Source: Synchiropus splendidus
Taxonomy: Eukaryota; Chordata; Actinopteri; Syngnathiformes; Callionymidae
Length of the DNA: 64,000 nucleotides
Reading direction: 5' to 3'
Assembly (NCBI RefSeq): GCF_027744825.2
Contig: NC_071334.1
Coordinates: 28,659,937-28,723,936, forward strand
The position numbers and the translations under genes are program-made. Positions 38,101-53,100 of this stretch are shown here, piece after piece; position 1 is the stretch's first letter; each line of letters begins with the position of its first letter. The notes beneath the pieces were generated by a model, which was not told where the DNA came from, searched no databases, and saw only the letters and a list, made by a program, of their open reading frames with translations.

Positions 38101-41100
38101 GTGTGGACCTTGCCGTGCCTGCCCTCATGAAACGAAAACATGAAGTGGTTTTATTTATCCATAATTGCTTACTTGTCCTTGTATTTTTCATTAGACTTTA
38201 CCTCTTTCTGACATTTTGGGGATTTTGGGAAATACCGTGCTGCGCCCAACAATCACGAACCTGTATGTTGGTGTAAAACATAGAGGCAAATAAATAAACA
38301 GAAGATAGACACAAAATGTGAGCACTGAAATGTAAACCTGACAATCATCTATGTTTCTGTGTTTTTCATTTTGTTATTTTATTAAGAAATTGAATTTTGT
38401 CATAATCACTGAGTATGATCAATATCCAGTGTATTTTTGCAGGTTGTGATGCAGTTGGTGCGTCTGCTACCAGATGGCCATCGTATGAAGAAGGAGGTCG
38501 ACATGGCATTGGACTCAGTCAGCGAGACCATGACACCAATGCATTATCATCTGCGAGAGATCATCATCTGCACGTACAGACAGGTACACTCACTTTACAG
38601 TGTTGAATCTAGTGACACATAGTGCGTATTTCTGCAACTTGCTGCAGTATGTTGGTATGTGTTGCACTGCTGGGGTCATTTTAGCTCACTGAGAAATCTA
38701 CGTGTTGCATGGTCTTATTTTGGTATTTTATACTTCCTCTTGCCTTTGTCAATAATACTGACAATACCTTGCAACACTCGGGGCTGAGATGTTTTAGAAC
38801 TGTTTGATAGTGTGTCCGGATGATCCTGATGAACTTCCGTACTCTCTGCAGTTGTCTGGGGCACCTCTTGCAGATTACCTCCGGCAGTTGTTATTATTAT
38901 TATTATTATTAGTAGTAGTACTAGTAGTAGTAGTACTATAATATCATCATCCAAACACACATTGAGAACATAAATTCTTTGCAATCTGTTTATTAAACTG
39001 AACACTGCTATTATTATACCATTGACTGATGTGTTTTATATTGTGACCTACAGTGGTCCAATTTCCATCAGCACCCTGCTGGTAAACAGCACTGATGGCG
39101 GTCATTGTTAACCCGGGCCTCGACCGATCCGTATGAGATACATTTGTCTGATCCGCATCTTTTAGTTTGGCAAGTTTTTACGTCGAGTAGCCTTCCAACC
39201 CTCTGCATTTATCCTGGCGTAGGACCGACATAAGAAGAAACTGACTATGCTTTTTACATTGCATTGTATAGTAATTAATTGTATTACATCATATATACTC
39301 ACTGCTACTGGACATAATGCAACTCGGACTATTTTCATTTAGCATAAATGTTGCTTTTACGACTGCACATATTTTGTCACCGACTAGGTGTATCTCTATT
39401 ACTGCTGTTGCATGTACGTCTGTTGTATGACCTTGGGACACTAAGAAAAACATTGATCAATGAATGTATAATTTCAGCAGCCCTGTTCGAAATTAATTAA
39501 AATATTTTTTTTTTTTTTAACGAAAAGCAGTTACTGTAGCTGCACTTTCTCTTATGCCCCATAGGTGGGGTCAATATCTTTGCTCTCGGTTGCGGTCCAA
39601 CCAGCATGAGAGGTCCCGGAGTGGTGCCAGGTCCCACTGCAGAGTAGTGGAAAAATTATTGCGGTGGCAGAGAACTTATCGCCAAAGCTCAATGGAATTC
39701 TTCTGGGCCTTAACTGACAGGGGCAGGAATAATTGCAGGAGCAGAAGTGGTAGCCTGAGGGCTTTGAGTTGGCTGTGTTACGATTCCATGCTGTCTAGTC
39801 TGAACAATATGGCTCAATTTATTGACAGTTGGCCACAGATTGTTATTATTATATTTCTGGGAGACACATGAAGACATGTCCTTTAAGATATAAAGACATC
39901 GATTGTTAGAGGCAGTGTGTGTTTCCCAGCCTCATTTTACAAACCTCTGAAAACCTTACAAACCTCTGAAAAACCTTCCACTAGCGCTTGTACTTCTGCT
40001 TTTTCCATTTAGTAACAGAGAATGTAATGATTGCTCCTCTGTGCACTGTCAGCTGTTCTCAGGCAGCGAGAGGAACCCAGCGCTGTCTCTTGCATCTCAA
40101 TGGGCTCATTGTCCAACTCGTACTCAAACTCATACTCTCCATTTATCCATTACCTTCAGATGCTCCAGGAAATGTGTCGGTTCGACATCTGTTATTCCCT
40201 CATTCTCATGTGCAGAAGGTCCCTGCTAACTCTTTTTTAATTATCTTATGTCACTCACACAGAGTGACAGCGAAGCTGGTGGGATGTTCAAAATTGGTTC
40301 GGGTAATGAACTGAATCGTAGGATTATGGGTGCTGAAGGCGATACATGTGGGAATTGAAGACTGACCGTCTCATTACCGATCATCAGATGGATTATTTTT
40401 CTGTTACTTGCATTAATGCTAAAATTTGCTCAGGCAAAAATATGTGGCAATGAATGTGATTCTGTTTATTATGCATTATGCTTTTTATATTACAGTGTAT
40501 AGTAGTTGTATTACGTTATATATATTCACTGCTAGTGGACAAAAATAACATGGAAATAAATTTTATTCTGGTTCCGATTCCTCACGGCTACATTATGCTT
40601 TTTATATTGCTGTGTATAGTAATTAATTGTAATAAATAAATAATAAATACAAATAATACAATACATTCATATAAAACATTATTTATATAGCACTTTTTAG
40701 AATGCTCTTCTCAAAGTGCTTCATTGTATTCATTTATTTAAAGTATTGGATAAAAAAAGTAATTTAAAAATTGTTTTGCGGAAGCTATTTGAAAGCTATT
40801 TACTTACAGTATACATGTATTTGAAATTCAATTTGAAGAAGTAGCAAAATATTACTCATAAATGAAATGAAAAGCTGGATAAATGACATTATACATTCTT
40901 GTTTGTACTCAATAGCGCCAAAGAGATGAAGAATTAAATCAGATTTTTGTGAGCGAGCCTGTGCTCTGTGTTGCTGAATTGACAGCCAGGAGCTCCAGTT
41001 CTGAGATGGAGCTGATTTGTCCTTTAACCCTTTCAGTGTACACCCCAGATTTTCACTGTGTTCCCCTTTCAGCCTTTCCCCTTTTCCTTGAACCAGCGTT

Positions 41101-44100
41101 GATAAATGGAGCCAGATGTTTTAGCCCCCCGCCCCTTTTCTCCTCTCTTGCTTAGGCCTCTTCCTCACCCCTCAGAAGCACCATCGTCCTCTTTGACAGT
41201 GGTTGGAAAATGTGTCTTTGATAGAGAAAAAAATATATTTACACTGCGACCTGAACCGTCCGCAAGCTCCCACAGGGGCCGAGGGAGTGGGGGAAGGAAG
41301 AGGGGAAGGCAGGGGGCGAAGTTCTTCTCAAAGTCATCTTGAGTCCTGTCTGCAGTCCAGATATAACTCCACTGTCCTGGTCCTGGTGCTGATGCTTAAC
41401 AAGAAGGCTTTTTTCTCTCCTCCTCCTGAGGCCAGGAGTTTGATCAAGTTCTTGCCACTTCTCCTGTCTAGAAACCAAAAAGATAAATCAGCTTTGGATT
41501 TTCGGAGGCGTATTGGATTTTGCTTTCATTGTACAAAATGCTTTTAAAACATAAACTCTGGTACTTCAATTTAAATTACTGAACAGCTAGGGCAACAGAG
41601 GCAACTTTGTGGATCATACTCCAACAGTTTGAATGAAATCACTCTACATCTATTCCAATCAGAAATGAAAGAAATGTAATCTCTTGCCTGCAGCCCTTTA
41701 CCACTGTTTATGAATAGACGTCATTAACACAGGTGAAATGGCAGGCACTTACATAATTTTTGTAGAAAACACTCATCTTTACTTCAATCACCTCAGTGAG
41801 TGTAGTAGAACATGCAGATTGATGGTGAGTGTGTGCAACTGACTGGTAGATTCAACACAAAGGCCCCAAAGGTTTGAAGGGGGTGTTGTAAAACTTTTTG
41901 GAGCGGAGGAGAAAGACTGACTTTTATTTATTAATTTCATTGGCGTGCATTATAGATCAAATGAGTGTTGCCGCCATAAGCAGCAGAATGTCAAGGTAAC
42001 TCAAAAGAAGAGAAGTTTGTTTATCCAGTTTTTCAGTAAATAAAGAATGGGTCAAACAAATTAAATAAATATGCCACTGCTTATGAGTCCTTTTACTCAT
42101 AAAATATAAAATAGATGGAATGCAATAAGGTCGCTGCTTGTTATGGAGCTAGTTACATCATGTGCTCAATTCCAAAGTAGTTTTAGCAATCTGTGGGATA
42201 CTGCCTCTTTTGTCTTATTTGTGAGTAAAGCAGAAAAGGTTTGTTAATGAGTGCATATACAGTACATGTTTTATTAACCGCTCCGATATCTGCTGTGGTT
42301 ATGTTAGGGCTTTGTTTATGTATTTGTTGACTCCAAAATGGATGAACCTATTTAAATGAAACTTTCAACCAGCTTGGAAATGAGTTGGTTTGGGTGGCGG
42401 TCTGTGGGTTCATAAAGTGCCCCCGCTTTGGTTTTCATTGTGCTGAATGGAACAGCTGGTCACATGACCCTCTCCAGTTAAAAGGGGTGAGAACTGGACA
42501 TTATAAACACTAACACAGCTGAATCTTTGTACCGTTCAATTCCTGAGCACAGCTATTCTTTACGACTTGTCTATGTGGGATACAGAAGCTGCGCCTGACG
42601 CCTGCTCTCTGACAAACTCAGTGCACTCTGAATGTAACTAATAAGGAATATATGGACCAAATATGTGTTTTGCAAAAATATTGGATATTTAAATCAGGTT
42701 ATGGCGATATGCTGTTATGCAGAGCCTTTCTCCTTTATGAATAGTGCTTAAAAAAAAAATCTGTGTGTTTGTGTGTGCGTGCCAGCGTGCATGTGTGTTT
42801 ATGGGCAGCTGCCACCAGTCAGTTGCTATTCGTGCCCTCATTTATTTTCAGGCACTTTCCACAGACCCATGGGCCAGATTCTGCTCTTAAACATTGTATC
42901 ACTGTTGCCAAGGCCCAAAAAGGCGGTGGAATCTGCCAGTTAAAGGAAAAGAAAAGCTGTTTGTCACCGTTCAGCTACAACTCGCGTATATCATGGTTTT
43001 TTCCACTTTACAGTCAGAGCTGAATTATGATGATAATGATTATTTGTTCTTTACTCAGTTCAGCACAAAGATATCCATCACTAAATGTACCTAAGTTTTT
43101 CTTATTTGAATGAATGAATTGTGGAGCCAGGAGCTGAAAACTGTCCAACTTTTGACTTTTTGTGTCCATCTACCTAGTTTGCTTGCGACCTGCGTTACCG
43201 TCGCAATTCTCCTGATTGGCTTATTGTGGGATCAAGAGGTTGGTTCCATTCAAATCGTCCGGTGTGCCTCATCATCAGAATGCGCAGATTGAACCCGAAT
43301 CCTGATTATGCCGTACCTGATGTGTTTACTTTATGCCTCTGCCTCCACGGTTGGGATTAAGTCGAGTTTAATTGCAGCCCTCTTGTTGCACCCCTGCTGC
43401 TATGGAACCGTTTACTGTAATCAGACTTGTGTTGTTTGACTTGCTTGTGTGCATTGCAGCTGTTACGTTTTACACTTGCGACTTTGTCAGACTTTGCCAT
43501 CACAAAGATTATGTGAGGCTGTGATCTATGGATTTTGCTCTTTCTCGTTCTGTATATCTCTCTGGTCATCAGGGACCCTATATTGCGTGTCTTCATTGAC
43601 GCCTTGTCAGTCTCAGGCAGGAATTATTAGTTATACCAGCTTGTGTCTTCTTTTGGATGCTAAAACTGTGACAGTGAATTCAAGCCATTCTTTTTCTTTT
43701 TTTACCGTTGTTTCTTTTGACTGTGTTTTGACAATCACCAGCAAAATTTTACGTACATTGCTCTTCAACCGGTGTATAGGTGATGAAAAGAAACATATTG
43801 TTTTTACCCTTTTCTTTCTGCGACACAATATGAAATGTGTTTGAAATCCCTCCACATTTTCCCTCTGATAGTATACATTGAAAGCTTAAACCAGTTCTGA
43901 ATTCAGAGCTCAAGTAACCATTTGGCTGTTAATAAGTTGATAATAATAATAAACTTCTGATATTAGATTCACTTTGTGTGGTGCTTCTATGTAACGTTAT
44001 GTCTTTATTTTTTTTTCATTCTACTTTATGTGAATGTTTTTAATAACAAGGAACTGTGTTAAAGTGATTCAGGGCAACTTAGTTCAAGTTGTGCGTCCTA

Positions 44101-47100
44101 TCATCATATACAACACACTGTGTTATGTGCTGAAAAATGTGTCACACGCCACTATGTCTGTCCCTCTTTACCCTGAATAACTGGACTGCCCTAGCCTGAC
44201 CTTTGCCCCGACCTCTGCGTGGTGCCCCCTCGCATTCACCCAACCGTCATTTCAGGCCTGCTTATAGTGTCTGCTATTTCCTGCTGCCACACACTAAAGC
44301 TGTCAGTGCTGCCGGACCACAGACCAGAAATAACCATCTCAGAAACCACGCAGGAGTGTCTTACGCGTGTCCCCTGTAGCTGCGGTTGTGGCGTCTCACC
44401 GCCGCTGCAAACTCTTAGTCCCCTCTGCAGGAACAAGGCCGCCACCATTCTTATGTCAAAATAGCTGTGCCGGCGAAGACTCGATACCTACAGCAATATG
44501 CTTTTGAACTAACAATGTGGACATTGAAGAAGGATTTTTTCAGTGCTGCTGCAGGAAGATGTGTCATTTGTGATCAAAGTTGAGTTTTCATAGTGCCACT
44601 TAAACCTTTTGAACTGATGCTGAGAGATTTCTGAAATTTACGAAAGACATTACACTGAAATGCTTTGGATTTGGTTTCATATTGCATAACTTTTTATTTT
44701 GAAACCATGGCAGAGCTGCCCTTTTAAAAACAGAAACAAACGAAAAAAAAAAATGGAACGCAGCCATTCAAAAAGTGCTCCATCAGAGAAACAAGAAAGC
44801 GGGGGGGATTTCACATTTATTAAACTGGCGCTAGTTTTTAAGTGTGAGAAGTAAATCTCCCTCCACTCTGCTGCCGTCCTTACAAGGTCTGGCTCTTCAT
44901 ACGTGCAGACGGATGTGCGACTTAAGTTCTGTGAGCAACAGACACGATGTTGTCGTTTCGTGTGTTTCTTTGTTATTTCTTTTGGTATTTTTCAGTTAAA
45001 ATCATGGTGAAAACCTCTGTAATGATCTCCATTTCCATGATGCGTTACATGTTATCTTGTTTTAATGTTTCTGCGTCATTTTAATACGTTTGATCATCGT
45101 TAAAAGGGATCATTATTCTGAAGGCATGGTGTATCTCATTTAAGCCATAGTGTTTCACCACGGTGGTTTACATGTAGCGACACCCTGCACTCACCTGTCC
45201 ACCGAAGTGCAGCTCTTGTGGAATGTCCCCAGTCAGTTGTCCACCAATAAACATCCTAGAAGGGAACTGTGTTGATATAGTTCCAAGTCTCATGTGGGGT
45301 CTGACCTATCAGACATGTGGTGGCTAAAATTGCTGGGTCAGAACATGAAATGTGTCACAGTTTGTTGTGTAGAGAGTTGCAGACATAGGTCAGGGTGACC
45401 ATGGTGACCTCTGTCCACCGTTGTATGAACCACAGTGGGTGTGGAAGCATCAGAAGTGGGCCACACAGCTATAAAAGAAAGTTGGCAGCTTGGCCTTTGA
45501 CTGGAGTCAGCATTGTAAACCTCAGCACTCCAGTCGTTAACAACATGGTATTGGTGTCAGGGGAACAGGAGGGAATGAGAGTCAGAAACTTGATTGCTCA
45601 TATGGAGACATGTTAATTGCAAAGCACCTTTATTTTATGTAAAATACATGTCTGAACTACACAGATGATGTTATAAAATAGTCAGGTGTTTTGCATTAAA
45701 CATCTTCATCCAACATAAACCCAATAAAGATGTTATTTAATGTGGTTCATAACAATATGCTAGTCATATTCTGGACGAACTTTAGCCCTAATGTTTTTAG
45801 ATTAGTTAGATACTTGGTGGCGTCAAGTATAAGCAAACTGGTGCGGTACTCCGCAGGGAGCTGGCTTTGGTGCGAGGCGAAATGCTGTTTCGACTGCGGA
45901 CCTCCGAGACTGCCACGGACTGTGTCCTAACTGTAATCATGTTTAAACTTTTCAAACTTTTATTTTCTTTCTTCTGTAACTGTTTGTATTTAAGGGCAGC
46001 GCTGTAGGTGTCTCTGTATGTGATTGATTCAGTGTCAGAGTGGGTTTTCTGGCCAAATTTATGGTCAAACGGTACTATTTAGGTAAATTTATTCCATTGC
46101 TTTTGGGCCAGATTGATGAGGTCGATGTTTTCCTGTGGCTTTGGCAATCTCTACTCGGTGTCCTAAATCATCTATAGACATTGCTCCTTTATCATTTCTC
46201 CAAACTGTTTAATGCCGGATTGAAAACAGGAGCAGTGGTGTAATTTCGGCTGCAGCTTTCGGGTGCATTTTTTATACTTTCACGGGTACTGTGCCGAAGC
46301 AGGGAAAAGACTGGCTGTATTGGGATCTGTAGAAGCCATTAGTGTAAAGCATCCTCTGTCTGCTTCTCGGCTTTTCTGCTTGCCTTAAAAAAGAGGCACC
46401 AACTTTATCCGTTAAGACCAGCTCTGGAGCTCAAAGTGTTATTTCACTGCACTGCTCCCAGCCGACTGGCTGGCTAACCCATGAAAATAGTAGCTCAATG
46501 GCATACGTTTCTGACATCTTCAGAGATAGTGAACTGTGGACTTCCCCAAATGTTCCCCAATATAATGTGTCTGAGGACTGAAATTGAACATTCATTCATT
46601 CCTAAAGTTTTTTAGGAACCAGATGCAACTCATTCTCTATCCTGAAATCATTTCTGTAAGAGGACCTGTCTGACTAAGTGAAGTAGACCAAAAGTTCCTC
46701 AGAAGCTAGATATGAAAATGACCAAAGAAATACATGAACAAACCAATATCAGTCTGGAAAAGGTTATGAAGCAATCTCTAAAGTTTGGGGATTTCAGCAG
46801 ACCACAACTGGTGAAAACATGAACAGTGGTGAACCATCTCAGGACAGCGCAGCGATGACTTATCCATGAGCTCGCAAAACTACATTCAAAGAACTGTGAG
46901 CCTCAGTTAAGGTCAGTGTTATCACTCCACTACAAGAAAGGAAAGAAAAAGAGAAAAACGAACACCACTATCTAAAAAAAAATGTCATTTTACCCCCCAA
47001 AATATCTTGATGAACCACAAGACAACTCCATGGTATGATGAGACAGAAGTTGAACTCTGGGAAGGTGGAACTACGCTTGAGCGATAAGGTGAAAATATCA

Positions 47101-50100
47101 CATCATGATTTTTTTTAAATCTTAAAATCAGGATTTTACATGGATTTTTTTGTAGACTTGTATGCACGTTTTTGCTCAGCGTGTCTAAACTGCTTATGTG
47201 TGTAAAACATCCTGAAATCTGGCAATTTTGGGCAAAGAACAGATTTTTGCCAACATGTCCAAAGAACATAAATGAAGCAAAGGTTAAATGGCCAACACAT
47301 TGATAAAGTGCACTCTTGCAACATAAAAGATGACTTTCAATAAGCTTACTATATCAGTGAAGACGTGACTATTTGCTCTCATCGGCGCAGACATTCTAAC
47401 TGGATGAAAGTGTACCAAAACATTCAATACCATGCAAACTTTTTTGATCAAAAAAGGATCAGACGGCGATATGTGGTTACCTGATGCTCAACAACTGTCA
47501 ATAAAGGTTTAAAGTGAGACATTACGTATAGCTATTAGCTCCGTTAGCTCTGTTAACTGTGCGGCGCAAACATTGCCATTGTTCATCAGACAAGAAAACC
47601 TCCATAAGTTAAAAAAAAAAGGATATAAACACAACTGCTGCCAATGTTTAGTTTTGTGACATCGATTTATCCTCCTAACTTCATTACATCACTTTCCTGG
47701 CTGTCTGTGGATTCAAGTTTCAAGTGAAACTGTCGAGTTTTGTGCCGGATACGCAATTGTCACAGCTGTGCTTTAGCGTAAAGGGTGTTTTTCACCCTCC
47801 ATATAGGTTTTTACATCAAAAAGTTACAGGATCTTCTTCCTGGCTGAGTGATCCAATGTACTTTGGGAAAAACTGAAGCTCAGTGGATTTAAAGCGACAT
47901 GGAGCATCAGTCAGCCACTGGGATGCCTCTGAGAGCCGGCACAGACTGAAATTGAAGCGTTTCATCCTTGAGACTGTGGCATGGCAGGTTCACTCCCAGT
48001 AGAAACCAGACGTGAGAGTTGCGGTGGCGCGTCAGCGTGGATCTGTAGAATGGGAACAAGACAATCCAAATGATCCTCTCACTTTGGGCAATCGTCAACA
48101 CGATCTAATATTGTCATGCCACACACGGGAAAGTCGCGTTCCACCTCATTTTTATGACCTTTTTTGTCATGTTTTGTTCATTTGATTTTTTCCTCTTATC
48201 ATAAGATCATCATGATTTCCTGGCAGACTAGGAATGCAGACCAAAATTTCAAATGAACTTCATAAGTTTGCAAAAAGGATGACTTACTACTTAGTAGTGT
48301 CTTTTCTAAAAGACATCATTTGCATAGTTTGGGTATGCATCGATGGGGTGATATTCTTTTATATAAAATAAAAAGTATAAAATAATCATAAGTGACTAAT
48401 GATTATTATTTTGTAAACTCTTAAAACTCCATTTTTCTGAATTTCAGTTTGTGAAGGACTTTGCAAGAGGTCCAATAAAAACCCTCACCCACAAGACCTA
48501 TGCATGTCTGGTGAACCTTTTTACTTCCAACTGTGTTTTTTGTTTTTGTTTTAGGATCTCTATACGAGTACTTACTCTTGACCTCTGTACTGAAAATATA
48601 TATTTATTGTGTCACCGCGCTGATGATTTACATCTTCAAAGCTGCAATCACAGCGGTTTGTGCATCTTAACTGAAGCAACTGAAAATCAGTCTGTGTTGG
48701 ACGTTTTTGTTGTTTGAAGTCAAGGAGCCTCCTGTCCCCTTTCGACAGGTTGTGGTTTGGTTTAGGATTTGAGTGGGAGGCGTTCTCCCTGCTCTGATGA
48801 ATGAGTGCTTGTGCTAACCTGGGTGGGAACGGCCAATATGGATTGGCCCCTTTACCCCGACAAACCTCATCAGCTGGTAATTGGCACCATATGTCAAAGC
48901 TGACTGAGCCCCTCCATAATGTGCCCTTCACCGTTCAGACCTCACTCAACTGCCCTACTCAAAGGTCAAATCCACTGGGGTTGTCAGACGCCCTCTGTTC
49001 CCTGGTTGCACCACGTGCTCTGTATTATATATTTAGTTCACAGCTGCCCCTGGATTACTCGTGAAGAATTCTTCTTCGAATCCAAGTTGGATTACTATCA
49101 TGACTATTTCACATTAACCATCCTGCGCAAGAAACAGACAACTTACTACGACCAGTTTTTATTCAATGTTATTTTCTTGTAACTTAAACTGTGCTTGTTA
49201 CAATCTCGCCTGCTATTTTACTTCTGTGAAAGAGTATAGTATTATTCTCAACTTTTTCTGGGAAATTTTCAGGCCATCATATACTACTGGATGCAGTTTT
49301 ATTCACACTCAAATGTCACAGGATATCAGAATATTTGCTTGTTAAGATAGCTGTCGACGTGATGTTAAAATCTGTGGATTGGTGCGTTGCCGTTTCATGA
49401 GTCATGTAGCGGGATGGGAATCAAGAACCGTTTCTTATTTAAAATCAGTAAGGCTCCAATACGATGTGTTTCTTTTGGTTCCTGACCAACTCTCACTCGC
49501 CGCAGGATACGGCAAAAAAGCAGTCATTCACCGAATACGAATAGTGGTGTGTGACGCGATCAAACATCACGCAGCGTAGTCTGAAAGATGATTTTTTTGC
49601 TTCAAATGGACAACAGCGCCACAGAGGTGACAGGAGCTCTGCGAGACCGCAGATGAAATTCCGTTCTCGGAATCGCCATTGTGGGGGTCTTTCAACACAA
49701 TCCACCTCTTCTGTGGTGACTGCACAGACTCTGCGGCCTGCTGCCGGTCGGCTGGTAAGCTAACAGGAGCGGTTCAACACAAGTTGAATTGTTTGACTTA
49801 CTGACCTATGTCTCACATGTTTCCTCTTTATTTTATCATTTTATTGTTGTCCAAGTATCAAATGCAGCCAGAGCTTACCATCATAATGGCGACACTTTAG
49901 TGCAGTGATTTAAAATCTGTATATAGTGTTGGAGTTTTATTTTTTCAGTTTTGAAATTGCATATTTAAAGTCTTAGATTGGCCTTATAATAGCTGGTGTA
50001 GCACAGGTTGGACAGCCGACACTGACTTGTGTCATCATTTCTCAACTTTACAATATATAATAAATAAATAATCAGGGTGACTCACCATTTTAGGAGGATA

Positions 50101-53100
50101 AAATGATGTCATGATATTAAATAACGACAGTATGGATTACAGGTTTATATTTGTATTGAATCAGCAAACTTGTGCAACTTATAATATTTAAGTAGTCTCC
50201 CAGTCTCAAGTCAGACTGGTAACAAATTCAATTCAGCAAACATCTGACAGTTTCTATGTGTTTATATGAGTTTAAAAATAGGGTTTTTGAGACATAAAGG
50301 TGAGTAAGAAGAGGTTGCTCATTGACGTTGGTACTGAGAGATTGAGTCATAAACTGAGAAAAAAATATTCTGTTTTTGTTAAATTTGAATCCTTGTGAGA
50401 ACAAGAACTTTTGTGTTGGAGAAAACTGCTATGACTTGCAATGGCGATTAATATGAAAAACTTTGGCAATGCAGGTGACTCATATCTGCCTGGTTATGCT
50501 GAGGCATTGCCTGTAATCAACCTTATATAATCCTTATATAGCTTTCATAAGTAATTGCTTGTACTAGCATTGTGACACTGGGCAGTGAACACTCTTGTCT
50601 TTGTTAAAAAAAGTCACATTGCTAATGTCTGAGTGTATTGCTTACTTAATGTCTCTACCGCTATTATTTTAGTATCAGGCCTGGCCACTTGCTGATGTGA
50701 GGCACGATTCTGCGCTGTGGAAGTGTGAGTTATGTAAGATAATCTGGTTTGAGTGAGTTCTACAGCGAGCTGGTGTGCAGATTACTACCATGCAGGGCGC
50801 ATTTTTTAGTGCATGAAACTGAGTGGGGGGAAAAAAATATTCAGGGGTGAAGGGTATAAAGGGTGATCGGGTTCACCGGTGGTTACCTGAAATTCCTTTA
50901 TTGCGAAAAAGAGAAAGCCAGAGGTGGTGTTTTTCCTCCGCATTCTTCTGCGAGACGATGAGCAGACGGCTGACTGGTCTGCTTTCTCGCTCTCAGCTGC
51001 AGATGCTTTGGAAAGCTTGAGTCCAACTACAGCTGCTTTGGAACCGACAGGAAAAGCCACTCATTCCACGACTCACTGTTGCGTCATTGTGCTTAAAATG
51101 AATCCACCATGATGGTTCTCCACGCTTTTTTTAAACGATCCCAGCTAGTTCGTAAAACGCCCATCACTCTCTCAGCAGGAATGAGAAGATTTTTAATGGC
51201 CTTTCCATATTTTCTAGAAACGTGAGCAGATACCATGACTACCACAAATCATTCATCAACTCCAAACCAGGCCGCCTGGAGAAAAGTGCTTATGCCAGCT
51301 CATTGAGCAGTGTTTTCTTGCCTGCCGATGGCATGCAGACTCCAAGGCAAACAAACACACAGCTGGTAGACAGACCTTCACACTTCACGCATGGATTTAC
51401 TTTAGAAAAGAAACGGACCAGGAATGCGTCAGTGGTGTGACTCAATACAAAAATTTTGACTTGTTAACCTGTAATACAGTACAATGCATAGCAATGCAAT
51501 GGCAGACGACTATTTGGTGTATTAATCATTTCATGAGGAGGTTTTGCATTTTCACTCTTCAATGCACAAATCCGGTGTAGATCATACATGATCCATCTGG
51601 CACAAGCACACTGAATACATTGCTCTCTCTTATGTGATGTCTCCACCAACAATCGAGTTTGTTGTCAATCAATAAATTCTGGTGTGATAGTCCATGTTCT
51701 TATGGGCTCAGCTCATGCAAGATGATGTACTTGAATGAAGTTATTATTGTGGAGAATGCACTAGTGTAGCTGGAGGGTGTCGTTTATTACCATTAGCACA
51801 ATTTAAGAATCAGTGAAAGGGAAAAATAAATTGGATATTAATTAGATCTGGATTTGAAACTTGTAAGTGTAAAAAAACTGTGATTTTATTTTTGTCTTTT
51901 CTCAGATAAAAAGTGGAAAGTCAGAGAAGGACTGTGAGCAACTGCTGTTGAAGAGCCTGCAGTATTTGGAGCGCTACATTTACCTCATTCTCTTCAACAC
52001 GTATCTGCATCTAGAGAAGAAAGACTCCTGGCAGCGACCCTTCGGACTCTGGATGGAACAGGTATTTGAACTTCTATCTTTCATACGTCCATCTATCCAT
52101 CCAATATCATTTCAGAAATTACACGAAATTTTTATGCCATTCAATTGTGCTCAGTTTGAAATTGAAAACTTGTTGGAGGCCTGCTGTAAGCCCCACTTGT
52201 ATTTCTAGCTCCCTGTTCTTGCTCTAGTTTGGTTGGGGCTCAAGTTCTTAACACGGTGAACTTCATAATATCAACCTGTTGTTGCTACATTAATCATTGC
52301 GCCAGCTGTGCTTTACAGCACAAAAAAAACAAAACAAAAAAACCCCCCAAAAGTTATGTGCATTCCAAGCAAATGAGCGGTGTGTAGGTGGCAATTCACA
52401 CAAATACAGACCCACACACGGTTTATTATCAGGTCTGCCTGATGTGGTGTTTACAGATATGTTTGCAGAAAGCTGTTATCACAACACATTTTCCACATTT
52501 TTCCTTTAAGTGGTCGGCTAGTTTACACTGCTATGATCAGCTTAGAGGAGTTTGAAGTGTTGAGAGGTTTTCAAACGGTTCAAGGTGGAGAAGCAATGTA
52601 CACAGCTCAATATTCAATTACATTTTAAATTAAGGATAAGGAACATATATTGCCATGAATAAACAACTTATTCATAAGTTAAACCTGACTGTTTAGCCCA
52701 GGAATGGTCACTGAAAGTTCGTGCTAAACAACACTGTAATTACTCTACTTACTTGCTTACCATAAGCAAGTAATTTTTTTTTTTTATTTCTAGTTTAAAG
52801 TGTGTTTTAAGTCTAAAGTGTGCTCAAATATATATGCTGACACAATTTATCAAGTCACTTATAACAGTTACCAGAATTTATGTTGACAAATCGGTGAAAG
52901 GTTATAGTACGAGTGTTGTAATACTCGAGATTGGTCTTGGTCTCGAGACTGGCTCTCAAAACCACTTTTTTGTGTCTTGGTTTGGAATGCATTTTCATTC
53001 GGTCTTGTCTCGGTCTCGGACTGGGCCAACTCAGCATTTCTATTCAAGAGTGGTCGAGACTGACAGAGATGAGTCATAATTGGTAAAAGAAGGATTCTGG

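Larger units (their letters stand above)
35389..38442 (+). other. pald1: pald1 intron 16 (3.1 kb)
   Basis: No exon is supported. It contains a hairpin-forming inverted repeat at 35858-35885 and a probable hAT-like terminal fragment about 37865-37905. Confidence 0.5.
38584..51905 (+). other. pald1: pald1 intron 17 (13.3 kb)
   Basis: The largest intron inside the coding region. It holds a trinucleotide microsatellite (38889-38936), a three-copy local repeat (39248, 40478, 40595), a tatagcacttttt-type repeat motif (40686-40735), decayed Tc1-like sequence (46700-47075), dispersed repeats (45103-45180, 47076-47580) and a CpG-richer repeat-like stretch (49380-49760). I found no nested gene on either strand. 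Confidence 0.5.
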
